Positions 13,701 to 22,710 of a stretch of DNA of 64,000 nt are shown piece after piece. The notes below the pieces were generated by a model. The model was not told the origin of the DNA. It made no database searches and saw only the letters and a program-made list of their open reading frames with translations. This stretch comes from Bugulina stolonifera. Taxonomy: Eukaryota; Bryozoa; Gymnolaemata; Cheilostomatida; Bugulidae. The stretch is from positions 12,678,391 to 12,742,390 of the forward strand of contig OW285195.1 in NCBI GenBank assembly GCA_935421135.1, given 5' to 3'. A program made the translations under genes and the position numbers. Within the stretch, counting starts at the first letter, position 1. The number at the start of each line of letters is the position of its first letter.

Positions 13701-13753
13701 GTAAAGGCAACCAGCAGCAAAACGAAAGCATACATATATCTGCAGAAATCCAT
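4706..13753 (-). CDS. R1: type I membrane receptor-like protein, lectin-like/CUB/EGF ectodomain with tyrosine-rich tail
   Basis: Ten exons join in phase: 13669-13753, 11907-12056, 11175-11420, 10379-10516, 8848-8943, 8591-8707, 7128-7199, 6513-6597, 5880-6091 and 4706-5247, giving about 580 residues. Order: signal peptide (FVLLLVAFTVLPVYG); a cysteine segment resembling the second half of a SUEL/galactose-binding lectin domain (29-78); a CUB domain on two exons (79-206; LILATPNFVLPNN, CDYDLLLITNG, CG, IYFKSDLS); an S/T/P stalk; one six-cysteine EGF module (NECLVDNGGCEQICN...CSC); a second stalk; a transmembrane helix (LIILVAVIIAVTCCCLK, about 304-326); and a 250-residue tail. Tail tyrosines include YSEL, YLIP, YVDV, YEAAI, YETPI, YSKL and YELD, which fit SH2 ligands. 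Ectodomain introns are phase 1, as in shuffled modules. The first half of the lectin-like domain was not found, so an exon may be missing between 12057 and 13668. Confidence 0.75.
6337..6511. repeat. 38-bp minisatellite, about 4.5 copies
   Basis: Tandem units contain TAGCACAGTGCTTATACAT followed by AGGACTATGCACGGGT, with few differences between copies. The array lies in the R1 intron and ends within a few bases of the transmembrane exon's splice donor. Confidence 0.85.
7245..7470 (-). repeat. tRNA-derived SINE
   Basis: On the minus strand 7375-7465 is tRNA-like, with an A-box-like GTGGTCAAGTGGTCTAGCGC and a B box GGGTTCGAACCCC. The ends do not form an acceptor stem, and a non-tRNA body follows to about 7245. 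This fits a SINE with a Pol III promoter better than a functional tRNA gene. Confidence 0.6.
7486..8219. mobile_element. hAT-type MITE, 734 bp, 8-bp target duplication
   Basis: Termini are inverted repeats: TAGAGGTGGAACGAGAC at the left, and TAGAGGTGGAACAAGAC on the opposite strand at the right. The element is flanked by perfect copies of CACCTAGC at 7478-7485 and 8220-8227. An 8-bp duplication with a TAGNG-type terminus is the hAT signature. The subterminal regions carry many copies of CGAGAC, which could be transposase-binding sites. No transposase reading frame is present, so it is non-autonomous. It sits in an R1 intron. Confidence 0.9.
9447..10198. mobile_element. TTAA-flanked MITE, 752 bp
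   Basis: Both ends carry AGGTGGACTGTACTGAAA as an inverted repeat, imperfect for a few more bases. The element is bounded by TTAA at 9443-9446 and 10199-10202. TTAA duplications occur in the piggyBac and Kolobok superfamilies; the AGG start fits Kolobok better than the CCY start of piggyBac. It has no coding capacity and lies in the R1 intron after the CUB exons. Confidence 0.88.
10870..10911. repeat. Perfect 42-bp palindrome
   Basis: The arms read CTGTATACATCCTACAGTAC and its complement around a central AT. The left arm is repeated once more to 10936 with a single change, so a longer cruciform or hairpin is possible. Confidence 0.9.
10996..11110 (+). repeat. tRNA-derived SINE head
   Basis: GTGGTCTAGCGGTTAAGAG (A-box-like) is followed about 40 bases later by GGTTAAAATCC, a damaged B box. 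A short body follows that contains AGAGGTCATTGG, matching the body of the SINE at 7245-7470. It is degenerate and unlikely to be transcribed. Confidence 0.45.
11716..11890. repeat. GTA/GCA trinucleotide microsatellite
   Basis: Runs of GTA and GCA, preceded by two copies of AGCAGTTGTATTAGTTA. The array ends about 17 bases from the splice donor of the R1 lectin-like exon. Confidence 0.95.
12473..12760 (+). mobile_element. Possible solo LTR (edges not resolved)
   Basis: TGTAATAACCCG is followed by a GC-richer stretch, a TATA box (TATATAAA near 12613) and a poly(A) signal (AATAAAG near 12666). The block ends near TTGCAACA. This resembles a Gypsy-type LTR, but no target duplication was found, no tRNA primer site is recognisable, and the right edge is a guess. 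Confidence 0.3.
13034..13255 (+). CDS. Unidentified short ORF with poly(A) signal
   Basis: A 70-residue frame (MLLGISIGTVWPVGCQLDDV... ending QNQVFP) with ordinary protein-like composition, unlike the low-complexity ORFs nearby. AATAAA lies at 13250-13255, just past the stop. The ATG need not be the true start: an AG acceptor-like site lies just downstream of it, so this could be a 3'-terminal exon or a transposon remnant next to the LTR-like block. No family was recognised. It lies inside the first R1 intron on the opposite strand. Confidence 0.25.
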
Positions 13754-14990
13754 CCCGTCTAATCCATTCACTGCAAGAGTAAAATACAGAAACAAATACA
13801 GGAGTTGAATTGTATAGCCTACAAATGCAATAGATATTGGAGACAGCTACGATGTATATAGACAGTTGTCTGCAAAAGTTAGACAGTAGAATAACAGTAC
13901 TAACAGGTTTTACATAACTTGTAATCCAATCAATGCATGGCACTAGAAAACTCTGTCCTAACCCACAGGATGTAGTGAGCAGTTTTAAACGCCTACCTTA
14001 TAAAGCAGCAAGGAAAGGATGACAGCCAAGTGGAAATGACTTGCTGCATACCTTTGCTAGGCATTATATATAATATGCTTTACAAATATATGTATGTGCC
14101 TGATTACTCATTTCATTGAGAACTAGTGGCTAATGTTGTATTGAACAACAGAGGCCCGCAATATTGTTTGAACAAGGGTATAAGGAAAGAGCATTATATA
14201 TTTTTACAATAACATGAGAAATCCAATACTATTAATCAGGTACATGCCTGTGCACTCTACTTTATAGATTGTTGGAAGGTGTAGGGGGGGGGGGGAGAGG
14301 CCCGCAGTTTAAGTGAAGCACTAAGTTGAAACTATCACTACAATTAAATGTAAATGCTATTGATTGGAAAAACTTCTGTAGAGTTACACCCAACCAGCTA
14401 TTGATGAACATGGGCTGGAAGAATGTTCCAGTAGAACAATTGATGCAGTTTTTATTCCAATAAGCCAAGTAGCTTAACACCTTACCCTGAGTTGCTAGAT
14501 ACAAATGGGGAAAACTGGGTTACCCCTAGCTCTTAGTCCTAATTGAAAGGTGGTCCTCAGTCTAACTGCTATGTAATTACTCTTGTCATAAAACAGCAAT
14601 TCTTTTAACTCTTAGATGTACATTGTAAAGATGCTACATGAACATGTACAGTGTAGCTGTTCCAGCAGTTGTCAGTGTATCTTTTTAACTACCAGTATAC
14701 TTTTAAACCTGATATGCACTCGCACCATCATACTTTTACTGCACATATAATAATATTTAAAGCCAAACATTTTCAATAGCAGTTAGCTTCTTCCTTATTG
14801 GTGAAATAATTTCCTCCTCGAATGTGTGGAGGTAATAAAAATAGCATAAAAATAACAATGCAGGTGATTCGTGTGTCATTCATAACAGACGGCAGCTACA
14901 TGTATTTAGCTTCCTGCTATAACTACAATGACAGGTAGCTATATTGTAATATGCACTTTAACTATACTCTGTGGACTCTGTGACAGAAGT

Positions 14991-15050
14991 GTGCCGGAAA
15001 TATTTTAGCATGTTGGCCTGCGCCTGAAATTTAGGCCGAAAAGACACTAC
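14991..15050 (+). repeat. Dispersed repeat unit, copy 1
   Basis: A 60-bp stretch starting GTGCCGGAAATATTTTAGCA that recurs at about 80% identity at 19229-19292. The family is unknown. Confidence 0.6.
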
Positions 15051-15770
15051 AAATCATGTATGTACCTCATTGGGGAAGCAATTTTATAGTAAACATTTTT
15101 TATATATACATTAATACACACTTGCAAATATATTTATGCCTACTGGGTGGGCTCAGTAATCCAAAAGCCAAAGCCTAGCTTCTTTAAAATAGCGAGTGTC
15201 TCATTTTATAGTGTTAGACGTACTTGTAAAGTACGGACTTGAGATTTAAAACAGGTGCTACCAAAGTACCTCTAATATTGGCCAGTGTATGTGTTAATAG
15301 TCAATGTTGGATACATTGAATTGCTATTAATGACCACTGGAACAGAAAGATCAATAGTAGTTTACCAATTGGTGGTTTTTACTTACAATACTTCTTCAAA
15401 ACTTCCTTGTCTTTAGTCATACATTATTGGAGAGCCTGTCAGTTACGTAATACATGGAGTTACATTATAGACTTGAGGTTTGCGCTAATGCTGCACCAGC
15501 CCTGCCTGCTAGAGCCTTGTAGCACAGAGTTTCACGCAGGGTTCACAAGAGTACAAGTGACTGAAGAGTGGTAGTGAAACCTTGGTATGCTCGTATCCTA
15601 CTAATAAATAAGGTACACCCAGCTGTGGTGTATGTATATGCAGGATCACCAACACACTCAGAAGTGAGGGTCTACGTTATAATTATGTACACTGTATATA
15701 CATGTGTACATAAATACATGTATAATAAATAAAGTATACCCCAAAACAGTATGCTGTCTGCAGATTGAAT

Positions 15771-15962
15771 ATACACATGTATAAAGTATGTATATGTACA
15801 TGTATATGTACACATATATGCACATGTATATGTACACGTATATGTACACGTATCTGTACATTTATATGTACATGTATATGTACATTTATATGTAAATGTA
15901 TATGTACATTTATATGTACATGTATATGTACATGTATATGTACATGTATATGTACATGTATA
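15771..15962. repeat. TATATGTACATG-type 12-bp array
   Basis: About 15 units of TATATGTACATG, with variants carrying TTTA or CGTA. The reading frames across it are artefacts of the 12-bp period. Confidence 0.9.
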
Positions 15963-16423
15963 AGGGTAAGATAACGCAGATAATAGACTAGTTGGCCTAC
16001 ATGTACCCACTTCACCTGATAATATCCAAGCTATTGCCATTCTTGTCGGTTGATTCTGACTTGAATTTTATGTTGTGATTGAATTTATGACATCATTACA
16101 TGCATACAACATATTTATGCAATTATCACCAGAAATATTGTCCTATACAAACTTTACTATTCAGCTCAGCATGAATAATACAGATTCTAGAAAAATAATC
16201 ATTATATATCAGGGGCGTAGGTTAGAAAAATTGAGTGGAGAGGCAGAAAGTTGGGTGGGAGGGGGGTGCGGGGGGTGGGGTGTGGGCACCCCCCGCAAGT
16301 GCACGCGCAGCGGAAAATTTTAAAATTTCACTCTCTGAAGTGCAAAAATTAGACATAGCAGCAAGCTACAAGTACTCATTACTACTTCTGTTACTACAAC
16401 TTGCAATAGGAGTGAAAGTGTTA

Positions 16424-16625
16424 CAGTACTATTACTAGCTAGTAGAATTTTATAATAACTACAATTATTGTTACAGTACTATTACTAGCTATAGCTAGTA
16501 ATAGTACTGTAACAATAATTGTAGTTATTGTAGTTAATATAAAATTCTACTATAGTAGAATTTTATAATAACTACAATTATTGTAGTTATTATAAAGTTC
16601 TACTAGCTAGTAATAGTACTGTAAC
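16424..16625. repeat. Nested inverted repeats
   Basis: The block TTACAGTACTATTACTAGCTA and the block TATAATAACTACAATTATTG each occur several times in alternating orientation, giving stacked palindromes. Confidence 0.85.
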
Positions 16626-16628
16626 ACT

Positions 16629-16851
16629 TTTAAATGTATTTGATTTTAAATAATTAATTTATAATGACAATAATTGTTGATCAGCTATTAAAAGTTGAAA
16701 ATTTTAATTTATAAAATACTACATAATTGTATTTTTTACAAAAAGTCCACAGGCGCAAGTGTATTTCATAAATTAAAATTTTCAACTTTTAATAGCTGAT
16801 CAACAATTATTGTCATTATAAATTAATTATTTCAAATCAAATGCATTTAAA
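16629..16851. repeat. 84-bp inverted repeat with 55-bp spacer
   Basis: Arms 16629-16712 and 16768-16851 are near-perfect complements, for example ACAATAATTGTTGATCAGCT against AGCTGATCAACAATTATTGT. A transcript would form a long hairpin. Confidence 0.9.
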
Positions 16852-18211
16852 ATAAAAATCTTTGCGAGAAAAGTGCAGTAGCCTATTAAAGCTAAGATAA
16901 TGTTATTAGTATATTTTTATTATACATAAATTAAAATATTAAAAAAATTAAAATATATAATTATATTATTATTATTGTTATATTTTATATTATATTATTT
17001 CATTTTCAAAGTAGTGTTTTTTCTTTACAATACATATTTAGTTGTTAGTAGTGAATGTAGCAGTAGAGTAATAGCTGTCAGTAGAGTGGCAATGGCTAGA
17101 ATGAATAACTAAAATGAGTGCAAACACTTTTAATTATATTAAAAGAATAAATCACAAATATTTGAAAGAAGCCAAAATAAATTATAATATTGGAATTAAA
17201 TTTCATGCATCTGCTCGTAGTCAGTGACAGGGAAGAAACAACCTCGTAGATAGCAGTGACTTACAAATTGATTCACCTATTAGTAATTCATCTGCTCACT
17301 ACTTTTACTTTTGCACTTATAATTTTTCCTTGGTATACATAACTATTCATAAAAAATATTTATTCATTCATTCGCAAGACCGCAAGTCTTTAACCTTGGC
17401 ATAGTCATTAAGCCTTTTAGCAGAGCACACAGTTTTGTGGGCCTCTCTGTTTACCACTTGCAATGCAGTCATTATTCCAGGATTACTGGTTATCGTTACG
17501 CAGCAACACCATAGAGTTATAAGCAGGATGATAACGCCATAGAGTTATAACTAGAGTGCTAACCTTCGGTCGCAAACCGGAAATGAAGCAAATATTAAGG
17601 GGAAAAATGCCAATTTTTCCAAAGTAGTGTTTTTAGGCCACTTTATTTTGGCAATAGGGGCGGCAGTGCCTTCCTGCCGCCCCTTAAAATACGCCCCTGT
17701 ATATTTATCTCTATCGCTGACAACCATTTGATCACATAAATCGTCCATTTTTTCATATATGAATTAGTAAAAGTGCAATTGTACTAAGGATGTTGACTGT
17801 ATAGGAACGTATTTTAGTCAGCTTAGTGCCTGTATAACATGCATTATACTCGTACAAAATGATTGGAAATTCATGGCCGAATAATAGTCTATTTATGATA
17901 GAGCTGTTTCCTGCATTTATGTACTACATGTTGTATATCTGGCTATTAATTTATAGCAGAAAAAGGACAACAACTTTTAAAGGGTTAGTTATAGAAATCT
18001 AAAACATAGGTAACCGATGACAAGTATAATTTTGGTTATATGATACTTTTAGGCAAGGGATTTACTATTTGAGCAGTCAGAGACTTGCTTCGCACCCATG
18101 AAAATTCCAGACGCTGAGCGGGGTTCCCGGGCCTCTATGACACCTAATCGTCTAGCACAGTGTAATATAAATAAGTGGCCAAACCCTAAACACTCTATAG
18201 TTTTAGCTATA

Positions 18212-21092
18212 TTATTCCTGGTGAAAATGCTTATCATTTCTCGAATTATAATTCATATAGTGGGAACTGACTGCTGTCGGCTTTTCATACGTGTGTTCGT
18301 AGGGCTGGGAGTTGTCTAACTGTTCATAGGTCTGTGGTAGCATCTGTGAGTATGTATGCTCCTGAGGTGGTGGATCAGTCACAGCTTGGTAAGTAGTATC
18401 TTCCTTGCTATCAGCAATGCTGGAGTAATAACTATTCTCTGCTCTAGCCTGTGGATCTGGTACTGTTGATGGCGGACATACGGGGGTAGTGGTGGCCCCC
18501 ATTCTTCTTGAATTATCAGGCTCTTCGTAGATTTGGTTTGCGTCCCTACATAGTACTAGATATTCGTTGTTATCAGCAGTGGGGACCCATTCATGAGCAG
18601 GTGAAGGAGAGCCAGCTGATGCCGCTTTAGGTTTACCTGCAACACAAGTTACCAATGAATGTAACTAATATTTTCGATTCACTCAGAACTTGGAAAGCTA
18701 AGTCCTTTCCGATTGATTCAATAATTAATTAGGATAACAATATACCTTGACCCTGAACCCCACACCCTGTTTTCTGGGACAATTTCCCTTAGTTGCTGTA
18801 AAGGGGCTAACCCTGAATTAAGAAAGAGCACTCAAAAATCCATGTTTGAATCTATAAGAGCACCTGTTTGGTACCATGTAAATTTAATCTACTATACGGG
18901 CACTTGCTTTGTATCACATAAATGCAATCCACTAACCGTTCTCAGTAACATTACTATAGTAGACTCGATCCAAATTAATTTCCTCGATACCACTATGACT
19001 TTTACTTCTTTGATTCCTGAAATAGACAAAGTATTACTGGATAAACATACTAACAGCAGATGGTGGTTTCGCCAGCTCTTGGACCGATCTGGGTTGCAAA
19101 TAAATATTCAAAGATGGCTGTTTGGCCTAGACCCAAACAGTTATTTGCCTCGGATTTTTCATGATTGGAGAAAACCATCCCTAGCTCATCGGTACACCTG
19201 GGTTTTTCGCATGAAAATGAAGATTTTGCGTGTCGGAAATTTTTTTAGCAAGTTGGCCTGTGCTTGAAATTAAAGTCGCAAAGACGCAATGAGTGGCATC
19301 AGTGGTATGCAGCAGATATACAATGTACATATATATCCATATCAATGTGTGGTAATAACACTGTACTTGTAGGCACAATCATGTTCATTATAATATGATA
19401 TTGAAACCTTTGCCTGTGTATAGTGTAATTATGAACTCTTTTTTTATTATTAAATTCATACTACGTAATTTTATGCTTTCTGCTAAACTGCAGTACAGTG
19501 TGTACATTGTCATGTGCATGTAGCTTGGGTAATAGGCTTGTGTAAAGATTCTTAAACACTATGAAACAGTTGACAAAAATTATAAGTTCAGGTGAATTCT
19601 CTTCTTGCTACACAAGTATTGTTTATAAATGTAGTAGCTGTATCATAGAGATGCATTTAGAATAAAAACTTCCACATTGTATGGCTTCTGGGACCACCAT
19701 TTACTTACCGCCTGTGTTTCATATAACATATAGCTGCTACTGCCAACACAACTACCAAAAGGCCTACAGTCCCTGCGCTGACTCCAGCTGAAAGTATAAG
19801 AAGAAACAATAACCAGGTTAGCAAGCGGAACAATAATCTAAGTGTGCATGAAGTATGATACGGTATCACAGAATGAGAAAATCGACAAGGTGCATGCAAT
19901 TGAAGAGTGTCTATTGCAAGTGACTAGCGTGTTAATATTGGCTATTAAATATAATTATTTTTATTTCTAAGCGTTAGTTGAGTTTTTTCTCTATTTAACC
20001 TTACCCGCGAGTTTAGCAGGAGCTCGAGGTTTCTCTAAAACTGTCTCCTCTCGTACATCCACTTCAAGAAGTAACAAATAAAATACATTGCTATCTGATT
20101 AAAAGAGTTCCCAGTAGACGTAGATGGTGAGACAGTACCTGCCAGATTAGGTTCTTTCTATTAGTATACTTTCTGCATGCTTGTTGTCTATTTGTTTGTT
20201 TACAAGAATAAGAACTGGTGTATGGTTAAAAACAATAAAAATAGTGTAACTACATGTATTAGATGATGTAATTAATGCACACTGGGGGGAGGGGGGGGGG
20301 GGTGGGGGACTTGATTTCAGCCGATTCAACTTATGGAACCCAACTAAATATAATTCATTGCAGTAGTCTCTGAACTACCAGTTCAGCTATTTCCGATTAA
20401 ACCTGCTTAATTGACCCTGCGTTTGCCCCATTGGGCATCAACTTGGTTCAAGACGGAAATCTGCAAAAGAGGCTACAATAGCTGTTATTGACCTAATATT
20501 TGCATGTATTGAGGCACAATATGTATATGTATAATTGATAGTTCATACTGATAACAGACATTTTTTGATTTACACTCAAATTCAAAGCCTAATTACATGT
20601 AGAAAACACTTAAGGATATTATTTGCTATTAGCTGCTATTTGATTTAAACTTTTCAGTAAAATTTTTTGCCTGATTGGCAGCAGTTAAAAGAAAATAATA
20701 GGAGAAACAATATAGCTTGGAATCAATACAAAAGACTTTGTGCTTGTTTTTCATTTTCTTACTACGAATAGCAACACTACAAACCTTTTGTTGTTAGTTG
20801 TTCAGTAGTTGTGTACAAGTCCTCAGCCTCCGTTGAAGAAGACCATCCTCCTTCTTTGGCTAAAAATAAATACAAGAAATAAATATTACTAGCTGTTGGT
20901 ACATTTTCACTATCAAATTCGGTCTTGTGATTCGCTATGAGATGACAAAGATTGTCACTAATGCCGTACTACATAATGCTGATGTACATGTACAACAATG
21001 GTTACTAATACTGGTTTTTACTTACACGTTACTGTGCATGTACCTACAGTAAAGGCTAGCAGCAGCATGAGAATGTATTTACCCAACACCAT
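18212..21092 (-). CDS. R2: short type I membrane protein with tyrosine-dense tail
   Basis: Exons: 21026-21092 (signal peptide, MVLGKYILMLLLAFTVGT), 20785-20859 and 20005-20061 (two short S/T/E-rich stalk exons, no cysteine domain), 19709-19787 (transmembrane, GLLVVVLAVAAICYMKHRR) and 18212-18636 (tail, about 141 residues). All ectodomain introns are phase 1 and the transmembrane exon leaves in phase 2, as in R1 and R3. The tail needs a phase-1 entry, so one cytoplasmic exon between 18637 and 19708 was not identified. R1 has such an exon at the same place. Tail motifs include YLVL, YEEP, YSSI, YQAV, YSQM (a PI3-kinase p85 type YxxM), YEQL and YEKP. The ectodomain is only about 45 residues, so it may act as an adaptor or signalling subunit. 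No family was recognised. Confidence 0.62.
19229..19292 (+). repeat. Dispersed repeat unit, copy 2
   Basis: Second copy of the unit at 14991-15050, starting GTGTCGGAAATTTTTTTAGC. It overlaps the end of an open frame at 18842-19267 that has no recognisable family, so that frame is probably part of a repeat. Confidence 0.6.
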
Positions 21093-22710
21093 TCTGAAAC
21101 AAAGATTCATCACCTACTACACTAGATGTGATGCCGCTCAAGGACCACGTTGTCAGATGATTTCATTTTAAGAGATTTTACAAATTGAGCATGATTACAA
21201 AATTATTTAAGCTCCAGAGGTGTTGCATAATTCTTATAGGTTCTGCAAATCCATAACTGCAATACATGTATGACATATAAATAATGATTAATATTATTAC
21301 TGCTGTAGAAGGTTCATTAGGTCCCGAAATTCTTACCTGCTGCTGCCTCATATGTGTTGGTTCCGCAAGAGAAGTAAATTTTACAGGGACAGTGTCACTA
21401 ATAGTTACATGTACATTACAATGCTGTGCTATTCCCACCAATTCTGTATCACAGAAGTACAATGTAGTTATTCTTTGAGAAATCTACTTGTTATAAAGCT
21501 GGCTGTTGAGAGGCCTTTGTACAAATTGTATGGTTATACAAGTTGAATTTATACAACCATTTCATTGTTTTCATTGTGCTTAAGAAATCATTCAGCATTG
21601 ATCAAGAGTGTTATTGTATCAGAAAAAATTGATCTACATGAGTATTTTTATACACGTAGTAGCTGTATCATAGCATTGCACAAGGAAGTTGCATGTATAC
21701 AAATACAGTACAACAGCGTTCACCAACATGCGCCAATAGCTATATTATATTAAAATGTATTACTTTAGCTAGCTATATTTGGTAGCTAGGAAAAGCTTCT
21801 AGTTTAACAGTACAAGAATATAACGATTTGTATTTTTTTGGTTTCAGCAAATTTGTTTCAAGTAATTAACACTTGTAGTGTAATATAGACATTTGTATTT
21901 ATGCAGCAAAATCATGGAATAGTTGAAATCATGTGAGCCTATGTGTGGAGTTTTCATGCCCTGGGAGTGACAAAGTAATAGCAGAGAGAATTCCTACATT
22001 GTTGCAAGTAAACTTGAAGTTGTCTTCTCTCCAATCAGGAGAGGGCAACTTTTAATCAAGTTCAACAATATAAAATATAAGAATCCATGAAAAACCTGCA
22101 AGCTTTTACCATCACTCCTAAAAGCAGCAAAACACAAATGTATACTATTAATCAATGGTAGCCACATATTGAATAAATAATTTTATTACCCCTACATGTA
22201 AGAGTGAGTTAATAATATGCCACTTTTAAAGTTATCACCAGAAGTTGCAGAATTGCATTAAAAAAAATATTTGCTAAAAGTTTAAATTTGTCCTTCGATC
22301 AAGAAGGAAGAATAATTGACTTGGTAGCTACAGCTACATGTAGAATATTCAGTTACCCACAAACACCTAACTTTCGGTGTATTTCATTATGGTGTTATCC
22401 TTAATTATTAGACAGGTATACTGCATATATTTCCATGGGCATGAGGGTGGGCATGGGTAGGTATAAGGGTGGGTATGGGGTGGGTATAAGGGTGGGCATG
22501 GGGTGGGTATAAGGGTGGGCATGGGTAGGCATGGGATAGGCATGCTAGTGCTTTGACTTAATATCCTATACAAAGATTTTGCCGACACGACATACACCAA
22601 CTAAATAAGCCTGTACACCCATTGTGCCTGCTTTACTGAATAGAATCCTTTGTCACACATGCATCATGAAGACAGCTGTACAGGTAATGGCAGCTAGAGC
22701 TCTCATCCGC
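21093..22710. other. Intergenic region between R2 and R3
   Basis: No exon supported. It includes a G-rich minisatellite at 22438-22545 with units near GGTGGGCATGGGGTGGGTATAA, and a degenerate copy of the GAGAGGGCAACTT repeat near 22035. Confidence 0.5.

Larger units (their letters stand above)
13754..16209. other. Intergenic region upstream of R1
   Basis: No supportable exon. It holds the R1 promoter side, a G-rich tract near 14283, a dispersed repeat unit at 14991-15050, and a TATATGTACATG-type array at 15771-15962. Confidence 0.5.
16210..17699. mobile_element. hAT-like non-autonomous element containing nested palindromes
   Basis: CAGGGGCGTA at the left and its complement TACGCCCCTG at the right are hAT-like termini. 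A GC-rich subterminal hairpin (GGGGCGGCAG...CTGCCGCCCC) precedes the right end. The interior is very AT-rich and built of inverted repeats. The 8-bp flanks do not match, so it may be old, or two partial elements. No transposase was seen. Confidence 0.55.

Noticed and set aside
15658..16040. Overlapping ORFs of up to 122 residues on both strands
   Set aside because: They translate the 12-bp TATATGTACATG array; low complexity only.
18842..19267. 141-residue plus-strand ORF
   Set aside because: No domain, no splice partners, and its end overlaps a dispersed repeat; most likely repeat-derived.
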